A stretch of DNA of 64,000 nucleotides from Atopobiaceae bacterium (GCA_017545665.1 JAFWKQ010000074.1:39505-103504), one strand, 5' to 3'; counted from the first letter of the stretch, positions 53,454 through 61,948 are shown. A program made the numbers and translations. Notes: generated by a model not told the origin, from the letters alone.

Positions 53454-53603
53454 ATGAAACTCCGTGAAGCCCTCGCCGGTCCCACGGCTTTATTTAGAAG
53501 TCGGGTATCACCCGGGGGGAGTGCCGCCATCCGACAAACGATGCTCTCAAACGCTTCTAGATCTAAACGAAAAGACCGTCACGCCTTTTTTACGCAGACG
53601 TGA
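53454..53603 (+). CDS. Possible 49-aa protein on the opposite strand of the element
   Basis: ATG 53454 has a perfect AAAAAAGGAG ribosome site and encodes a basic peptide (MKLREALAGPTALFRSRVSP). All surrounding genes are on the minus strand, and the frame runs into a hairpin at 53576-53606, so coding status is uncertain. Confidence 0.3.
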   Translation: MKLREALAGPTALFRSRVSPGGSAAIRQTMLSNASRSKRKDRHAFFTQT

Positions 53604-53606
53604 CGG
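53576..53606. terminator. Hairpin in the element
   Basis: CCGTCACG (53576-53583) pairs with CGTGACGG (53599-53606); the loop contains a T run on the plus strand and an A run on the minus strand. Confidence 0.5.
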
Positions 53607-53650
53607 CCAATGCTAATGCCGGCAATGATATGGCTTGCCACTCTCGGCCG

Positions 53651-53839
53651 CTACTTCGCCTCTTCCATACCACGCAGCATGTCGTTGAGCATGTCGCGTG
53701 CCGCCGTGACGTGGAGCTTGAGCTTACGCCTTCTGGCCTCGTCTCCGTCCTTGCGGTCAATCAGCAAGTAGTCTGCCGTCGCTCGCAGGTCGCGCCCTAT
53801 GGTATCGAGCACGGTGCCGTGTACGTCTGTATCGAACAT
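53651..53839 (-). CDS. Small element protein, 62 aa
   Basis: ATG 53839 follows AGAGGT. It is a helical, highly charged protein (GDEARRRKLKLHVTAARDML). No family is recognised. It sits 60 bases after the ATPase gene in the same operon direction. Confidence 0.6.
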   Translation of the reverse strand: MFDTDVHGTVLDTIGRDLRATADYLLIDRKDGDEARRRKLKLHVTAARDMLNDMLRGMEEAK

Positions 53840-53899
53840 TGTTTACCTCTTTTCTTCCATGCCGCATCTTATAGCGGCTCTTACCTGTATGCATGTGTC

Positions 53900-55078
53900 T
53901 TACTTCCTGAGTTCGTCCAAAGGCATGATGAGATTGTGCGCTCCGTCCGCAGCAAGCCATATGGGATTGTTGTTCTCCGTCCTCTGCCCTCCGCGACTCT
54001 TGAGCAGGAACAAGCCTACCGCCTCCATACCGTCTGGAACGTCCGGCGCCTTCGGGTGGCCGCTCCATCGCATGTCGCCCGCACGCACAAGTTCCCACGC
54101 AGTCACCGCGCGATACTCGTTTGCAGACGTTTCTTTGAAGTCTCCCATGCATGGGTGCTGCTGGTTCTGGCCGCGCGTCCTGTTGCCGTGGAACACGCCG
54201 ATTATCGCAATGTTGCGGCTTCTGCCCCAGTTGTCCAGCGTTTGGACGATCGTCTCCATGCGCGTGCGTGGCTCGGGCATGTGGTCGCAGTAGTAGTATC
54301 TCTCATACTTTCCGTCCCACGTGTATTCGAACATCCGTAGCGAGTTGACCGCATCGATGATGAGTAGGTCACTGTGACACTCGTTTTCCATCCAGTCTAA
54401 ATAGCCATCGTCTCCGCTTTGCTGTATGGCGCTTACGAGATAACGGGTGTTCCCCAGGAATAGGTCACACTCGTCGTTTGTAAAATTTTGCCCAGGGTAA
54501 ATCACTCTCCCCATGTCCTCGATGCTCAAGTACCCTGCATATTCGTCGTTGTACATGAGCCACACACATCCGTTGTCCGTGAACCCAGCACGCGCCAGCT
54601 TGCCGTAGTCGGGGCTTATCCACCTTGCCCTCTTCACGTCATGGATAGCGCTCGCAACTCGCCCCAAAAGCTCAACGTCTCCGGACTTTTCCGCCGATCT
54701 CGCCACGTCCTCCAACGATGCCCAGCTAGGCACGCCATGCGTCCCGCCGCTTACGATCTTGTCCACCTGCATCTTGCGCGTCGTGAGTCGCTGCCAGCAC
54801 TCGCGGGCGGATATCTCGTCGGTGACATAGTTCACATCTCGCCCGTCCATCGCAGCGAGGTAGGCGATTTGCAGTAGCAGTGCGCTCTTGTAGCTTGACG
54901 GCCCTCCCGTGACGCAATGCAGTCCGGGCTTGAGCCCTCCGTCCAACAGCTTATCTAGCTTTGGGATGTTCGTCCTTACCTTGTCGGATGCGTCTGGCCT
55001 TTCGTCGTCGGGACAAAGCTCAATCACTCCGCTCTTCTCGATCTGGTTGATCGTTTCGGTTAGGTTCGTATCACACAT
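53900..55078 (-). CDS. RecA/DnaB-fold replicative ATPase of the element
   Basis: A 392-aa protein; ATG 55078 follows GGAGGA. The P-loop is GGPSSYKS instead of the standard G-x4-GK-S/T, with Tyr in place of Gly before the Lys. Walker B is DLLIIDAVNSLR, and IAIIGVFHGNRTRG matches the sensor strand of RepA/DnaB-like helicases. It is preceded by a winged-helix gene, so the two are probably the replication module. An alternative is a phage-type DNA-repair ATPase. Confidence 0.75.
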   Translation of the reverse strand: MCDTNLTETINQIEKSGVIELCPDDERPDASDKVRTNIPKLDKLLDGGLKPGLHCVTGGPSSYKSALLLQIAYLAAMDGRDVNYVTDEISARECWQRLTTRKMQVDKIVSGGTHGVPSWASLEDVARSAEKSGDVELLGRVASAIHDVKRARWISPDYGKLARAGFTDNGCVWLMYNDEYAGYLSIEDMGRVIYPGQNFTNDECDLFLGNTRYLVSAIQQSGDDGYLDWMENECHSDLLIIDAVNSLRMFEYTWDGKYERYYYCDHMPEPRTRMETIVQTLDNWGRSRNIAIIGVFHGNRTRGQNQQHPCMGDFKETSANEYRAVTAWELVRAGDMRWSGHPKAPDVPDGMEAVGLFLLKSRGGQRTENNNPIWLAADGAHNLIMPLDELRK

Positions 55079-55206
55079 GATTCGTGTCCTCCAATGTCCA
55101 GCTCGACTCTTCGTGTGTCGTGTGAGTCGTTTTCGTTTTTCGCTTGTGGGGTTCGCTCGTGCTCCCACGGGTGGGGCTTTCGAGCCCCCGCCCGTGGAGT
55201 TGAGCA

Positions 55207-55797
55207 CTAGCGAAACCATGGTGGGGTTGGCTGGTCTTTGCCAGCCCCACCAGTCTTTTCTAAGTGGTACTGCTCCCGTGAGTCCACTGTGGACTCATCT
55301 GTGCAGTCCAATTCGGGGGTGTTTTGTACTGCGTCCGTGCCGTCCTTTTTCTCGGTCGCGCTCGCCGTCTTGGCCTTAGCTCGCTTGCGCTTCGCCGTGG
55401 TCGTGGCGGATTGCGCCCTTGGGATGTTGCAGCGGTACACGGCCACCTTCCCACGATGACCTCTCACGACGGGAGTTAGCAAAGGCGTGGTCGTTCCGTC
55501 CGGCAACGTGATTACTCGCTTGTTGCAGAGGTTCGACAATGCGCGGGTGACTTGGTTCTTAGGAACGTTGGTAGCAGTGCATATGCCCGTCCTGTCCGTG
55601 CCGTCGTAATCGCTGCCATAGTCGGCCACTGGTCGAGATAACAGTCCATTGCGCTGTGGGTGCTGTGCAAGCGCCAGGAACACGACGATCTCAATGGCGC
55701 TCGCGTGGGAGTCGCGAAGGTATCGAAACCACGATTCGGGAACGCTCACGAACGGCTCTTGTGCCGCCGTGCTCCTTTTGCGCTTGCCTTTAGCCAT
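55207..55797 (-). CDS. Winged-helix replication protein of the element, 196 aa
   Basis: SWFRYLRDSHASAIEIVVFL, ICTATNVPKNQVTRALSNLC and RVITLPDGTTTPLLTPVV form a winged helix of the replication-initiator type. A basic linker (TAKRKRAKAKTASATEKKDG) follows. Its start overlaps the end of the preceding gene by 8 bases. Confidence 0.65.
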   Translation of the reverse strand: MAKGKRKRSTAAQEPFVSVPESWFRYLRDSHASAIEIVVFLALAQHPQRNGLLSRPVADYGSDYDGTDRTGICTATNVPKNQVTRALSNLCNKRVITLPDGTTTPLLTPVVRGHRGKVAVYRCNIPRAQSATTTAKRKRAKAKTASATEKKDGTDAVQNTPELDCTDESTVDSREQYHLEKTGGAGKDQPTPPWFR

Positions 55798-56215
55798 CTG
55801 TGCGCCTCACGTAAAGAGATCTGTCGCCAAACGCGACTGCTACGCCATCTCCCAGGACAAGCACCTTTGAGCCAAATGCCGTCACGTCTCCCGAAGCCAT
55901 GAGCATTCGCGCGATCCAGCGCGCAAGCGCCGTCACCTGTTCGTCGGCTCCCAGCAATGCGCGTGCAAGCAACGTGGATGCCGTGCTCCATGCGACACGA
56001 TGCCAGGATGTGCCGCGCAGTTCTGGATGCAGCTCCAACGCGACTGCTGGTAGCGCCTTCTCTGCGGTCGTTGTCTGTAACGTGTTGTCCAGCTCTTCGG
56101 GTAGAATGTGGGTAGTTTCCGCTGCCACGCAATTTGCAGGTGGCGGCTTCTGTATATGCCCGTCGTGCTGCCTGTCGCCAAACATCCCAGCTCGGCGGGT
56201 TTCCTGTGTACTCAT
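55790..56215 (-). CDS. Unknown element protein, 141 aa
   Basis: ATG 56215 follows GAGG. The N-terminus is low in structure; the C-terminal half (TASTLLARALLGADEQVTAL) is hydrophobic and ends in a strand-rich segment (KVLVLGDGVAVAFGDRSLYV). No family is recognised. Translationally coupled to the winged-helix gene. Confidence 0.6.
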   Translation of the reverse strand: MSTQETRRAGMFGDRQHDGHIQKPPPANCVAAETTHILPEELDNTLQTTTAEKALPAVALELHPELRGTSWHRVAWSTASTLLARALLGADEQVTALARWIARMLMASGDVTAFGSKVLVLGDGVAVAFGDRSLYVRRTDG

Positions 56216-56231
56216 TTAGAAACCTCGTTCC

Positions 56232-56447
56232 TTATTCCAGACCGCACTGAGCTAGTAGCGCATCGCGGTTGACTCGCCACACGCCACCCAGCTTCGCGGC
56301 CTTAAACTCGCCACGCGCGCACTGGTCGCGCACGAACTTGTCAGAGGTTCCAAGCAATGCCGCGACTTGTTTTGTGCTTAGCAAAACTGGTAGGTTCGCG
56401 ATTGCAACGTTTGTAATCTGGTTACACATTCGAATACCTGCTTTCAT
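56232..56447 (-). CDS. Excisionase-family helix-turn-helix protein
   Basis: A 71-aa protein whose last 45 residues (LLSTKQVAALLGTSDKFVRD ... GEFKAAKLGGVWRVNRDAL) are the MerR-like winged helix of excisionases. Start 56447 has no ribosome site; ATG 56429 has AGCAGG nearby and may be the real start. By position it could control excision together with the integrase at 58579. Confidence 0.8.
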   Translation of the reverse strand: MKAGIRMCNQITNVAIANLPVLLSTKQVAALLGTSDKFVRDQCARGEFKAAKLGGVWRVNRDALLAQCGLE

Positions 56448-56557
56448 TCAATCGTTTAATGTTTCGGCGTGCGCACAACTGCATCGTACTACATAAACGT
56501 TTCGGTATATTCGCAGGTAAATGGTGGTATGTCGGTTGTCTTTTGTAAATGAAAAAA

Positions 56558-56610
56558 CCGATTCTTTTACATCGTTGCTTCCCATGATTGGGCCGATGTA
56601 AAAGAATCGG
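56558..56610. promoter_or_regulatory. 17-bp-arm palindrome between excisionase and repressor genes
   Basis: Perfect arms at 56558-56574 and 56594-56610 around a 19-nt loop. The words TTTTACAT/ATGTAAAA also recur nearby at 56542 and 56615, so this may be a repressor operator as well as, or instead of, a terminator. Confidence 0.5.
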
Positions 56611-56640
56611 ACAAATGCTTTACACCAATGGTGTCAGTAT

Positions 56641-57087
56641 CTATTTTTTTCTGTGCCTGGATATCCTCAATTCGTCCATATCTACACGTGTCTTTGCTTC
56701 TTGTTGTTTTAGATCTAGATAGACACGACTTCCCACCATTGAACAGAGAACTTCGGTTATTGCTTCTTTTTGGTGTGGGTTCAGCTCGTTGTAAAGCCTG
56801 GCAATGAACGATGGAGACTCGTATTTTTGGAAATGGTTGGATTTGGTCTTGCCTGTTAGATAATCCTCTTCCAACCCCAATATGATGCAGAGCTCGAACA
56901 GCTCGCTTTCCGTAAAATTTAGCTCCTTTAGCCTTGTACCGAACGTTTGACGCGAAATGTGCAGCAGGTTCGACAAACTCTCTTGTGTCTCTCCGTTGTC
57001 TTCCATGGCTCTCTTTATGATGGTCGATGCCCTGTCGCGCTTTTCTTCATTCAGCTCACACAATGGCCTTGCTTCTTTTTCAGCCAT
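56641..57087 (-). CDS. XRE-type repressor of the element
   Basis: A 148-aa protein; ATG 57087 follows AAGGGG. The helix-turn-helix covers IIKRAMEDNGETQESLSNLL and HISRQTFGTRLKELNFTESE. The C-terminal half (PHQKEAITEVLCSMVGSRVY) is probably for dimerisation. By position it is the master repressor of the excisionase-replication operon. Confidence 0.75.
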   Translation of the reverse strand: MAEKEARPLCELNEEKRDRASTIIKRAMEDNGETQESLSNLLHISRQTFGTRLKELNFTESELFELCIILGLEEDYLTGKTKSNHFQKYESPSFIARLYNELNPHQKEAITEVLCSMVGSRVYLDLKQQEAKTRVDMDELRISRHRKK

Positions 57088-57246
57088 GCCCGCCCCTTTC
57101 CATTCGTGGCGGGTGCATGTGGTAGACTGCTTACTTGAAGCGCACACCTTGCCCGCCACGGCCCACGGTGTGCGCTCCTTTCGTTTGCTTATTCGATTCT
57201 ACGACCATTCGCTCATTCGGCCAAATATCGGGCCTTAGAATCGCTC

Positions 57247-57460
57247 TCAGGCGTTCGCTTCCTCGGTTTTCGATTCGGCCTTCCTGTGCGCGTCTATCGA
57301 GTCGTACACGTCGCTTACGTCCTGGTAAATGTTCTCGATGAATTGGTGTATCCCGCACTGGCAAGAGTTGGTGTCAACGTCCCCCCGTAAACACCACCGA
57401 TAGAAAACCTAGCTTGTCCCTTACCGCGTCCAGCTTGTCGCACATCTGCACGTTTGTCAT
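57247..57460 (-). pseudogene. Small element gene with a frameshift at a G run
   Basis: ATG 57460 (MTNVQMCDKLDAVRDKLGFL) runs in frame to a run of six G at about 57380 and then stops. With five G it would continue as VDTNSCQCGIHQFIENIYQD and end at 57247, giving a 70-aa protein. This is either slippage or a real loss of frame. Confidence 0.4.
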
Positions 57461-57462
57461 GG

Positions 57463-57669
57463 CTAGCGCACCTCGCTCTTGGATATGTCGTTCGCAATGG
57501 TCCCGATAAAGAATGAGGTGTCGTGCGTTTTGGTGTAGAGCCCTTCGCAGATAACGGTGAAAAGCTCCCTTTTCCCATTCGGCAACCCCGGCGCCACTTG
57601 TTCTTCCAGTTCGCCGATGGCGTTCGCGATCCCGCGCAGATCGCTTGCTGCCTGCTGCAACTTGCTCAC
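57463..57669 (-). CDS. Small helical element protein, 68 aa
   Basis: GTG 57669 lies 4 bases after the stop of a 13-codon frame (MKEGKAGKRANRE) that itself has an AAAGGA ribosome site, suggesting coupled translation. It is a helical protein of unknown family (LRGIANAIGELEEQVAPGLP). Confidence 0.5.
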   Translation of the reverse strand: MSKLQQAASDLRGIANAIGELEEQVAPGLPNGKRELFTVICEGLYTKTHDTSFFIGTIANDISKSEVR

Positions 57670-57819
57670 CGTCTCACTCTCGGTTCGCCCGTTTCCCCGC
57701 CTTACCTTCTTTCATGGTGCTATCCTTTCTCTTATGCCCCACGCATGGGGCTATCCTTTCGGCCACGGTGCGGTTGCTTTGGTCGGCCCGCGCCGTGGCT
57801 TTTCCACGTCGTTATGTGG

Positions 57820-58014
57820 CTACTTCTCGCGCGTCTCCATGAACTGCTTGAAGTTCTCCCGCACGGCCTCGGGTGCGTTGTCGCGGCTCTCGTAGGCCAG
57901 CAGGTTTATGAGGCCCGTAACGCTGGTGTCGCGCCTCGCCGCCTCGTAGTTGAGCCACGGCATTATATCCATGTCCAGTGCCACGTTCATCTTCTTTACC
58001 TGCTTAGCTGCCAT
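57820..58014 (-). CDS. Ribbon-helix-helix protein, 64 aa
   Basis: KQVKKMNVALDMDIMPWLNY and EAARRDTSVTGLINLLAYES fit the CopG/Arc fold: one strand and two helices. Such proteins regulate plasmid copy number or partition. It is the first minus-strand gene reading out of the A/T-rich region, from a promoter TTGACA-N17-TAATAA on the minus strand near 58086-58114. Confidence 0.7.
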   Translation of the reverse strand: MAAKQVKKMNVALDMDIMPWLNYEAARRDTSVTGLINLLAYESRDNAPEAVRENFKQFMETREK

Positions 58015-58049
58015 CTCGGTAGCCCCCTATTCTCTGTGCTCGGTTCGGC

Positions 58050-58370
58050 CGGTGGGAAATTCTCGCCCTTCTCCACCGTCCTTATTATTACATACCTGTG
58101 TATATAGTGTCAAATGTGCATTATATATGGAGACTATATATACATACATAATACATAAATGGCACTTTTCTACACAAGATAGGTTTTTAACATTTGCACA
58201 TTAGGCCCTCTACCTGCGGTTATTCAATTCGAGCGCCATTTTATGCACAATCTACTTTACATAAGACCCGTTATCATACGCACAATAGAGTTTATGCACA
58301 CTTGCAACATTTGACACACTATGATACTCTAAGGACGGTGGGAGAGTTTCAAAATTTCCCACGGCCCCCA
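58050..58370. other. A/T-rich region with iteron-like words and inverted leaders; candidate origin
   Basis: GTGGGAAATT ... CACCGTCCTTA at about 58051-58088 recurs in inverted form at about 58331-58369, so both ends carry similar outward-facing promoter-leader sequence. Between them are repeated words near TTATGCACA: about 58114 (reverse), 58191, 58240, 58277 and 58293. The 58090-58200 part is strongly A/T-rich. This layout fits a replication origin or a divergent control region. Confidence 0.45.
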
Positions 58371-58578
58371 CTGGCAACGGGAATATGGTGCCATCCACAT
58401 GTTGTTTTACATCGAATGCCAGAATAGTCCACGCATTGCCCCATATCGCGCGACTTCTCGCATATCGCGGACAACTAGTCCAGATTGATGTGAAAAGCCG
58501 TTAGAATCGCTCTACGTGGCTCATACGCACACATGCGCGTTTTTAGGCGTGTATGGTGGCTTTGTCCGCGTTAAGTCG
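58371..58578. other. Non-coding stretch before the integrase stop
   Basis: No gene with a ribosome site is seen. It contains the end of the plus-strand leader transcribed from the preceding region. Confidence 0.35.
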
Positions 58579-59832
58579 CTAGTCGCTGGATGTGGATGCC
58601 AGCTCTCCGTATGGCTTCACGTCTCCTTGCTGCTGGATGCCGTAGCCAACCAATGCCACGGCTCGCGCCTTGGATTCCTTGTCGGCGTCCGCGTAGACGT
58701 TCAGAGTCACGTGTGCGTCAGTGTGTCCCAACACGGCTGCAACGGCTTTAACATCGGCTCCGTTGGCTATTGCTCGCGTTGCGAACGAATGTCTTAGATC
58801 GTGGAAAGTAACGCGCCGCCCCTGCGTGCCAACCAGCTCGAAAGACTCAGCTAGCGACTTCCACGAACGGCTTAGTATGGTGGGGTCGTAGTATCGGCCA
58901 TCAATCGTGCCGCACACGTAAAGCTCGCCGAGCTCTGCATCGTTGAGTGTCACACCTACCTCTTGCAGCTCGCTTACCATGCGCTCGCGCCTGCGTCGCA
59001 GCATGTCGGCCAATGCTGGATGCACTGGCACTTCTCGCTTGCCTGCCTCGGTCTTGGGCGTTGTCTCGTATTTCCTGCCTCCTGCCTTGGCGATTGCCTT
59101 CTCGATGCGGATAGTTCCGGCGCCCTGGTCGTAGCACTTCCATTTGAGCCCGCATATCTCGCCCTCACGCATTCCAGTGTAAAGCGCGATGGTCGCAGCC
59201 GTTACCGTCTGAGTGGCGCCCATGACGTTGAGCGTCGCGTTAAGCCTTGCGTGCTGGTTGGCGTCCAGACTGTTGGGGGAGGGTGCCACGCGCTTGGGCT
59301 TCTTTACCGCCGCGCAGGGGTTCCAGCTTAGATCACGAACGCTTATGGCGTGGTTGCACACGCTGTTTAGAAGTCGGTGGTACTTGAGCACGGTGTTAAC
59401 GCTCTTGCCGCCCTTCAATAGCTTGGCCTCCCACGCCTGAATCTGAGCTGGTGTGAGGTCGCGTAGGACAACATCTCCGATGCCCTCGGATATACGCTTG
59501 CAGCTCGTGCGGTAGTCGGATATCGCAGACGGCCTAACGGTGCCAGCTGCCTCGATGGTGTCAATGTATGCGGTTACGTACTCGGATACGGTCGCGCTCG
59601 CGCTCGGTAGCTCTGGCCGTTGCGACTCGTCCTCCATTTGGTCGCGCCACTCTTGCAGCGCCTTGTTTGCCTGGGTCTTGGTTCTTGCGTCCAGCATCTT
59701 CGTTGACTGCCGCCATTTACCGCTTGCATCGCGGTACTTGAGCACGCCTTGCCAACGCTTGCCCCTCTTGCTTTTCACCTCGCGCACCATAGCGCTCGTG
59801 TAAACGGTGTATTCCCTGCTGTTGTTCGCCAT
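58579..59832 (-). CDS. Tyrosine integrase of the tRNA-Thr element
   Basis: A 417-aa protein; ATG 59832 follows AGGAGG. It has an N-terminal arm-binding domain (RGKRWQGVLKYRDASGKWRQ), a SAM-like core-binding domain and a catalytic domain with R in GMREGEICGL, K in KREVPVHP, HDLRHSFAT, LGHTDAHVTLNVYA and its tyrosine. Located next to attR, as usual. A truncated homologue lies at 61293-61948. Confidence 0.93.
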   Translation of the reverse strand: MANNSREYTVYTSAMVREVKSKRGKRWQGVLKYRDASGKWRQSTKMLDARTKTQANKALQEWRDQMEDESQRPELPSASATVSEYVTAYIDTIEAAGTVRPSAISDYRTSCKRISEGIGDVVLRDLTPAQIQAWEAKLLKGGKSVNTVLKYHRLLNSVCNHAISVRDLSWNPCAAVKKPKRVAPSPNSLDANQHARLNATLNVMGATQTVTAATIALYTGMREGEICGLKWKCYDQGAGTIRIEKAIAKAGGRKYETTPKTEAGKREVPVHPALADMLRRRRERMVSELQEVGVTLNDAELGELYVCGTIDGRYYDPTILSRSWKSLAESFELVGTQGRRVTFHDLRHSFATRAIANGADVKAVAAVLGHTDAHVTLNVYADADKESKARAVALVGYGIQQQGDVKPYGELASTSSD

Positions 59833-59999
59833 CGCCACGGCCTCCTAGGATTTTGCACCAAGCTTTGCACCAAATTTGCACCACAAGGAGAATGTAGCAT
59901 ATTCCGCATTGTTCCGTTTGGTACGTTTACACCGTACTTTATCAGGCGTTTAGTTCAAGCGTTCCGCTCGATTACCTGCGGTTTTGTCAAGTTAGAGAA

Positions 60000-60044
60000 C
60001 TTGTAATCCGGTGGTTATGGGTTCGATTCCCATCTCTGGCTCCA
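60000..60044 (+). repeat. attR, 45-bp direct repeat
   Basis: An exact copy of 52889-52933. The element between the repeats is about 7.1 kb. The fragment lacks the tRNA 5' half, so it is not a gene. Confidence 0.92.
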
Positions 60045-60053
60045 GAAATTTGC

Positions 60054-60091
60054 GCAGGCCAGACGGGTAAAATGTCTGGCCTGCTTTTTTT
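60054..60091 (+). terminator. Original tRNA-Thr terminator, displaced by integration
   Basis: An 11-bp stem (60054-60064 with 60074-60084) followed by seven T. Confidence 0.85.
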
Positions 60092-60135
60092 GCTCTGCTC
60101 TGCTATCGAAATAGTCGTAATGACAAGAGCGCAGA

Positions 60136-60231
60136 GGGGTATACTGAGCATGAACGCCACCTCCCGCTGGGAGGAGAGGAAGTCGGAGCCGGATTGCCCG
60201 TGAGGTCATGGGAGCCGGCTCCGGCGCTTTT
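60136..60231 (+). ncRNA. Small structured RNA element, copy B, convergent with DUF3800-like gene
   Basis: The same ordered blocks as 21588-21683. The internal hairpin TCCC-GCTG-GGA and the closing stem GGAGCCGG/CCGGCTCC differ in sequence from copy A but keep pairing. It ends in GCGCTTTT, with the expected stop codon of the opposite gene (60231-60233) on the T run. Confidence 0.55.
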
Positions 60232-60287
60232 CATGCAGGTATCTCGATGACCTCGATCGAGGCGAGCGCCAAAGCCCAATCGGCGTT

Positions 60288-60875
60288 TCACGTGCGCGCG
60301 CCGGGTGTCCCGCAGAGGGCCTCTCCGTATGCGCCCAGAATTTGGTCGGGAAGCCAGAGCCCGTGCTCCTCGGTGCCGACGTGCGTTACGAGGATGTCCG
60401 AGATGGCGCTCTGCCTCCTCAGGTACTTCGCGGTCTCCACGTCCCTCAGGTCGGCCTTCCGGTCTCTGCCCTCGAGAATCGCCAGGGAGACTCCCAGCTC
60501 CTCTAAGGCGGGCAGCAGGGCGCCGAGGCACTTCCTCCGTGCCCTTTCCTGCTTTTGGCGGTTGAGCGGGGCGGCTACTACCACGGTGGTGAGGTGGTCC
60601 ATCTCCGCGATGGCCCGCACGGACTTCTTTCTCAGTGGCAGCGGCATGTCACGCCAGTGCAGTTTGCGGGCACCACGTTGGAAGAGGGCTTCGAATGGTG
60701 CGAGCTGGTCGTCTCGCATGGGAACGGTCGCCGCCATGAGATATGACGGCGGGTCGGCTGCCATTCGGACGCTCTCGTCCACGTAAGCGACGGTGGCGAA
60801 GCCCATCGCACCGGCGCTGTCACCTGTCGAACTATTATATTCCTTGGCGTTAGTCTGTTTGGAGTTTGCGCTCAT
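60288..60875 (-). CDS. DUF3800-like protein, paralogue of the 21681 gene, C-terminus frameshifted
   Basis: A 195-aa protein; start 60875 follows AAGGA. Motifs match the first copy: TVAYVDESVR, KLHWRDMPLP, RKQERARRKCLGALLPALEE and GLWLPDQILGAYG. After that the frame diverges and stops at 60288. In another frame the DNA continues as ADWALALASIEVIEIPA and ends at 60231, matching the tail of the other copy (EDWAFEWRRLEKRIERREIA). So a frameshift near 60290 has removed the last ~20 residues. Confidence 0.6.
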   Translation of the reverse strand: MSANSKQTNAKEYNSSTGDSAGAMGFATVAYVDESVRMAADPPSYLMAATVPMRDDQLAPFEALFQRGARKLHWRDMPLPLRKKSVRAIAEMDHLTTVVVAAPLNRQKQERARRKCLGALLPALEELGVSLAILEGRDRKADLRDVETAKYLRRQSAISDILVTHVGTEEHGLWLPDQILGAYGEALCGTPGART

Positions 60876-61292
60876 CACGGGTCCTTCCTTCCGACGGAGC
60901 GTACTGCCGATGCCGGGCGCCGACGTTGGCGCGGCGGCCGCATTCCCCTCGATCACTCCGTCAAGGAGGTTGTTGCGCGCTCGCTATTTTAGCGCAGTCA
61001 CTAGAAGGATTCAAACTATGGAATTGTGATTTGTGCTTCCAACCAGGTTGGGTATTACTGGGTATTACTGTTCACACCCCAGCCAATGGAAGGTCCGAAC
61101 TTATGATGGCTAGGCATGCTTGCATGGGTCCTCCTCGTGGTGTTGGACGGCTCCTGATACGATACATTCTGGGCTGAGGCATCGAAATGCTTGAGTTTGT
61201 TGCTTGCGCTTGTATAGCGTAGTCTTGCGAGCCGTCATGAAAACGTTAGCGGGGTGGGGTTTCCTACGAAAGCTTGTACTCGTTGCTCCTCT
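60876..61292. other. Non-coding stretch between DUF3800-like gene and integrase relic
   Basis: A 10-nt word (GGGTATTACT) is repeated in tandem near 61050-61070. I see no gene with a ribosome site and no second copy of the tRNA-derived att sequence. Confidence 0.4.
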
Positions 61293-61948
61293 CTACACTA
61301 GCGCCGCGAACGGCTTGACGTCCCCCTGCTGCTGGATTCCGTAGCCCACCAACGCGACGGCGCGCGCCTTGGACTCCTTGTCGGCGTCCGCGTAGACGCT
61401 CAGCGTCACGTGCGCGTCCGAGTGGCCAAGGACGGCGGCCACGGCCTTCACGTCCGCGCCCCCGGCAATCGCCCTTGTCGCGAAAGAGTGCCTGAGATCG
61501 TGGAACGTGACGCGCCTGCCCTGGGTGCCTGTCAGGTCGAACGACTCCGCCAGTCCCTTCCATGCGCGGGTGAGCAAGGTCGGATCGTAGTACCTACCGT
61601 CGACGGTGTCGCACACGTACAGCTCGCCGAACTCCCCGTCGTCGGGCGTCACGCCGGCCTCCTGCAGCTTGTCGGCCATCCGATCCCGCCTCTAGTCCAG
61701 CATCGTCGCCAGCATGGGGTGCACGGGCACGGAGCGCCTCGATGCCTCGGTCTTCGGCTCGGTCTCGTACTTCCTGCCCCCGGCCTTCGCGATGGCCTTC
61801 TCCACGCGGATGGTGCTGGCGTCGCGGTCGTAGCACTTCCACTCGACCCGCAGACCTCGCCCTCGCGCATCCCGGCGCACAGCGCGATCGCCGCGGCCGT
61901 TACGGTCTGAGTCGCTCCCATCGCGCTGGGAGTCGCGCAGAGCCGAGC
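61293..61948 (-). pseudogene. Integrase relic, homologous to the 58579 integrase
   Basis: The C-terminal 128 residues are intact (HDLRHSFATRAIAGGADVKA, LGHSDAHVTLSVYADADKES). Upstream, an in-frame TAG replaces Arg after HPMLATMLD. Further upstream, ALCAGMREGEVCG and VEWKCYDRDASTIRVEKAIA lie in different frames. The N-terminal half is missing. It is a remnant of an older related element. Confidence 0.75.

Noticed and set aside
60000..60044. Second tRNA-Thr gene
   Set aside because: Only the 3' 45 bases are present; there is no acceptor 5' strand or D arm. It is attR.
25565..61948. TAG read-through (amber suppression) in hsdR and the integrase relic
   Set aside because: clpC, ispF, hsdS and the beta'-like gene all end in TAG, so it is a normal stop; the affected genes show other decay.
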